From assembly GCA_947589635.1 (NCBI GenBank), contig CANQCC010000085.1:1-6255 (forward strand): a stretch of 6,255 nt of DNA, in the 5' to 3' direction. The notes below the pieces were generated by a model, which saw nothing but the letters and a program-made list of their open reading frames with translations, made no database searches and was not told where the DNA came from. Below are positions 4,790 to 6,255 of the stretch, piece after piece (the stretch's first letter is position 1; each line of letters starts with the position of its first letter). Position numbers and translations under genes: made by a program. This stretch comes from an uncultured Clostridia bacterium. GTDB taxonomy: Bacteria > Bacillota > Clostridia > Christensenellales > CAG-917.

Positions 4790-5716
4790 ATGTACGCGTT
4801 TGACGATGTGGATATAAGCGAGGCGACGGCGGATATTTTGTCGGCGTCCGCAGAGGACGGATCCTTAAACTTGCCCGACGACGGCGAGGAGTCGTCCGTC
4901 GCGCCACAAGCGGAGCTTGACGATAACGTGTTGCCTTTTGAAAAGCCGCAGATAGTGTATCACATATCGGATTTTGACGGGCCTCTCGACCTTTTGTACC
5001 AGCAGATCAAGGACGCTCAGATCGACATCGAGGACATATTTATCTCGGATATTACCAGTCAATACGTAGCCATCATCGACAGCACTCCGCGCGAGGAGCT
5101 CGACCTCGATTACGCGGGAGAGTTTATCGTCATGGCAGCGGAGCTTGTGTATCTCAAGTCGCTGAGGGGCTTGCCCAAAGAGGACGAAGAGATATCCGAA
5201 GACGATCCCGCCTATGAGAGGCAGCTGTTTATCAACAAACTTAAAGAATACGCGCTGCTCAAGGAGCAGAGCGAAAAATTGCGCGAAGTGGAGACGATAA
5301 ATCGCTTTTATCGCCAGCCGACCTATACGGATAAGGATTATCGCGTGGCGCTTGTAAATTTCTCGCTGCCAAAACTTGTCGAGGCGTTCGCAAGGGTGCT
5401 CGCAAACGCCGAAAAACGCGGGCAGGAAGTCATTCCCAAAAAGGTCATGAAGGACAGATTGTCCGTCCACGAACAGATGGAAAGCATACGCGCCGTCATC
5501 GGCGAGCGACTTGAGGTGGAGTTTACCGAGCTTTTCGAGGAGGACTATGACAAGGCGGATATTATCACGACTTTCCTTGCAGTGCTGGAGCTTGTCAAAT
5601 ACGGCATAATAAGCGTGGCGCAGCAGGACACTTTCGGAGTGATAAAGCTGTACGCGCTTGACAACACTCTTGACGCGCAAATAAATTTCGAAGAGGGCGA
5701 CGATGGAAAATATTGA
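4790..5716 (+). CDS. scpA: Segregation and condensation protein A (kleisin of Smc-ScpAB)
   Basis: This 308-residue kleisin bridges the Smc heads and binds ScpB in the bacterial condensin that compacts newly replicated origins. The N-terminal Smc-neck-binding region has FDGPLDLLYQQIKDAQIDI near residues 62-80 and IFISDITSQYV near 83-93. Next comes EFIVMAAELVYLKS near 111-124, a charged linker, and a C-terminal winged helix with TTFLAVLELVKYGII near 260-274. The ATG at 4790 is chosen because GGAGAG lies just upstream; an in-frame ATG at 4763 has no ribosome-binding site and lies at a leader hairpin. Before the conserved core there is an acidic, Ser/Ala-rich extension of about 55 residues that is absent from B. 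subtilis ScpA (about 250 residues). The gene overlaps scpB by 14 nt, which indicates translational coupling. Confidence 0.95.
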   Translation: MYAFDDVDISEATADILSASAEDGSLNLPDDGEESSVAPQAELDDNVLPFEKPQIVYHISDFDGPLDLLYQQIKDAQIDIEDIFISDITSQYVAIIDSTPREELDLDYAGEFIVMAAELVYLKSLRGLPKEDEEISEDDPAYERQLFINKLKEYALLKEQSEKLREVETINRFYRQPTYTDKDYRVALVNFSLPKLVEAFARVLANAEKRGQEVIPKKVMKDRLSVHEQMESIRAVIGERLEVEFTELFEEDYDKADIITTFLAVLELVKYGIISVAQQDTFGVIKLYALDNTLDAQINFEEGDDGKY

Positions 5717-6255
5717 GAATGTAATCGAGGCGTTGATTTTTTCAAGCGGAAACGCGATCGCAAAAGCCGATATAGTAGAAAAAGTGCCCGAGCTCACTAC
5801 GCAAAAGCTGAATTCCGTGGTCAAAAACATCCAGAAGCGCTATTGCGGCGACAGCGGCATATTGTTGCTTGACTTTAACGGCAAACTGCAATTCACATCA
5901 AATCCCGCCTATGGGGACGTAGTGGCGGACGTGCTGACCCCGCTGAAGGAAAAAGAACTTACGCGCACCCTGCTCGAAGTGCTGTCCGCGGTGGCGTACA
6001 AACAGCCCATCACAAGGCTTGAAATCGACGATATGCGCGGCGGCACAAACTCCGAATACGCGCTTTCGGGACTTCTCAAGGCGGGACTTGTCGAGGCGGT
6101 CGGGCGCAAAGATACCGTCGGAAAGCCCATTTTGTATGGCACTACGGACGAATTTTTGAAGAAATTCCAGCTGAGCGACATAACCGACCTTCCGGACTAT
6201 TCCGAAGTGCTTGAAAAGCTTATCCTTCTCAACGGACCCACGTTCGACACGCTGT
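5703..6255 (+). CDS. scpB: Segregation and condensation protein B, truncated by window end
   Basis: The ATG at 5703 lies inside the end of scpA (14-nt overlap) with AGAGGG at 5692-5697 upstream. The frame then stays open to the window edge and gives 184 residues. ScpB forms a dimer of two winged-helix domains that binds the ScpA middle region in the Smc complex. The first winged helix starts with MENIENVIEALIFSSGN. The second carries the family signature LSAVAYKQPITRLEID near residues 94-109, RGGTNSEYALSGLL near 112-125, and GRKDTVGKPILYGTT near 134-148. LSDITDLPD follows near 157-165. The missing part should be only a short C-terminal tail, since ScpB is usually about 190-200 residues. No feature looks unusual in the visible part. 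Confidence 0.95.
   Translation, partial: MENIENVIEALIFSSGNAIAKADIVEKVPELTTQKLNSVVKNIQKRYCGDSGILLLDFNGKLQFTSNPAYGDVVADVLTPLKEKELTRTLLEVLSAVAYKQPITRLEIDDMRGGTNSEYALSGLLKAGLVEAVGRKDTVGKPILYGTTDEFLKKFQLSDITDLPDYSEVLEKLILLNGPTFDTL

Noticed and set aside
4865..5830. Open frame of 321 codons on the minus strand across scpA and scpB
   Set aside because: It is the antisense shadow of two clearly recognised genes; the translation shows no family motif and no ribosome-binding site was seen.

Overview
The window reads as chromosome from an endospore-forming Firmicute of the clostridial type. The grounds are a SpoIVB peptidase with all catalytic residues, a Spo0A-type DNA-binding domain, a SpoIIM-like membrane protein, a DacF-type carboxypeptidase with a forespore-type promoter, and the ScpA-ScpB condensin pair. 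Base composition is mixed, and the same codon habits (ATA for Ile, GCG for Ala, CTT for Leu) run through every gene. I see no sign of recently acquired DNA, no transposase, no tRNA or rRNA and no CRISPR array. Species cannot be named from this sequence.

Layout, left to right: 1-462 is the C-terminal end of a FAD-dependent dehydrogenase (COG2509 type, +). 463-765 is a 303-bp gap holding a cluster of Spo0A-box-like sites, a sigma-A-like promoter and a terminator hairpin. 766-1875 is spoIVB (+). 1876-2070 is a convergent gap with a bidirectional terminator. 2071-2403 (-) encodes a 110-residue protein that is only a Spo0A C-terminal DNA-binding domain, with no receiver. 2529-3122 (+) is a SpoIIM-like five-helix membrane protein, divergent from it. 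A terminator and a sigma-G-type promoter lead into dacF (3297-4490, +). After a strong terminator (4525-4561), a sigma-A promoter with a structured leader drives scpA (4790-5716) and overlapping scpB (5703 to the window edge).

How they fit: SpoIVB (forespore signalling protease), SpoIIM (engulfment), DacF (cortex peptidoglycan) and the Spo0A-like domain are all sporulation functions. ScpA/ScpB are the housekeeping Smc partners needed to compact and segregate the chromosome. In many spore formers spo0A lies directly downstream of spoIVB on the same strand. Here that place is taken by a receiver-less Spo0A domain on the opposite strand.

The most interesting part of the window is the combination of this stand-alone domain, whose recognition helix differs from B. 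subtilis Spo0A at two or three DNA-contact positions, with a cluster of 0A-box-like sites upstream of spoIVB. Assignments rest on motif recognition by eye; no database search was run.
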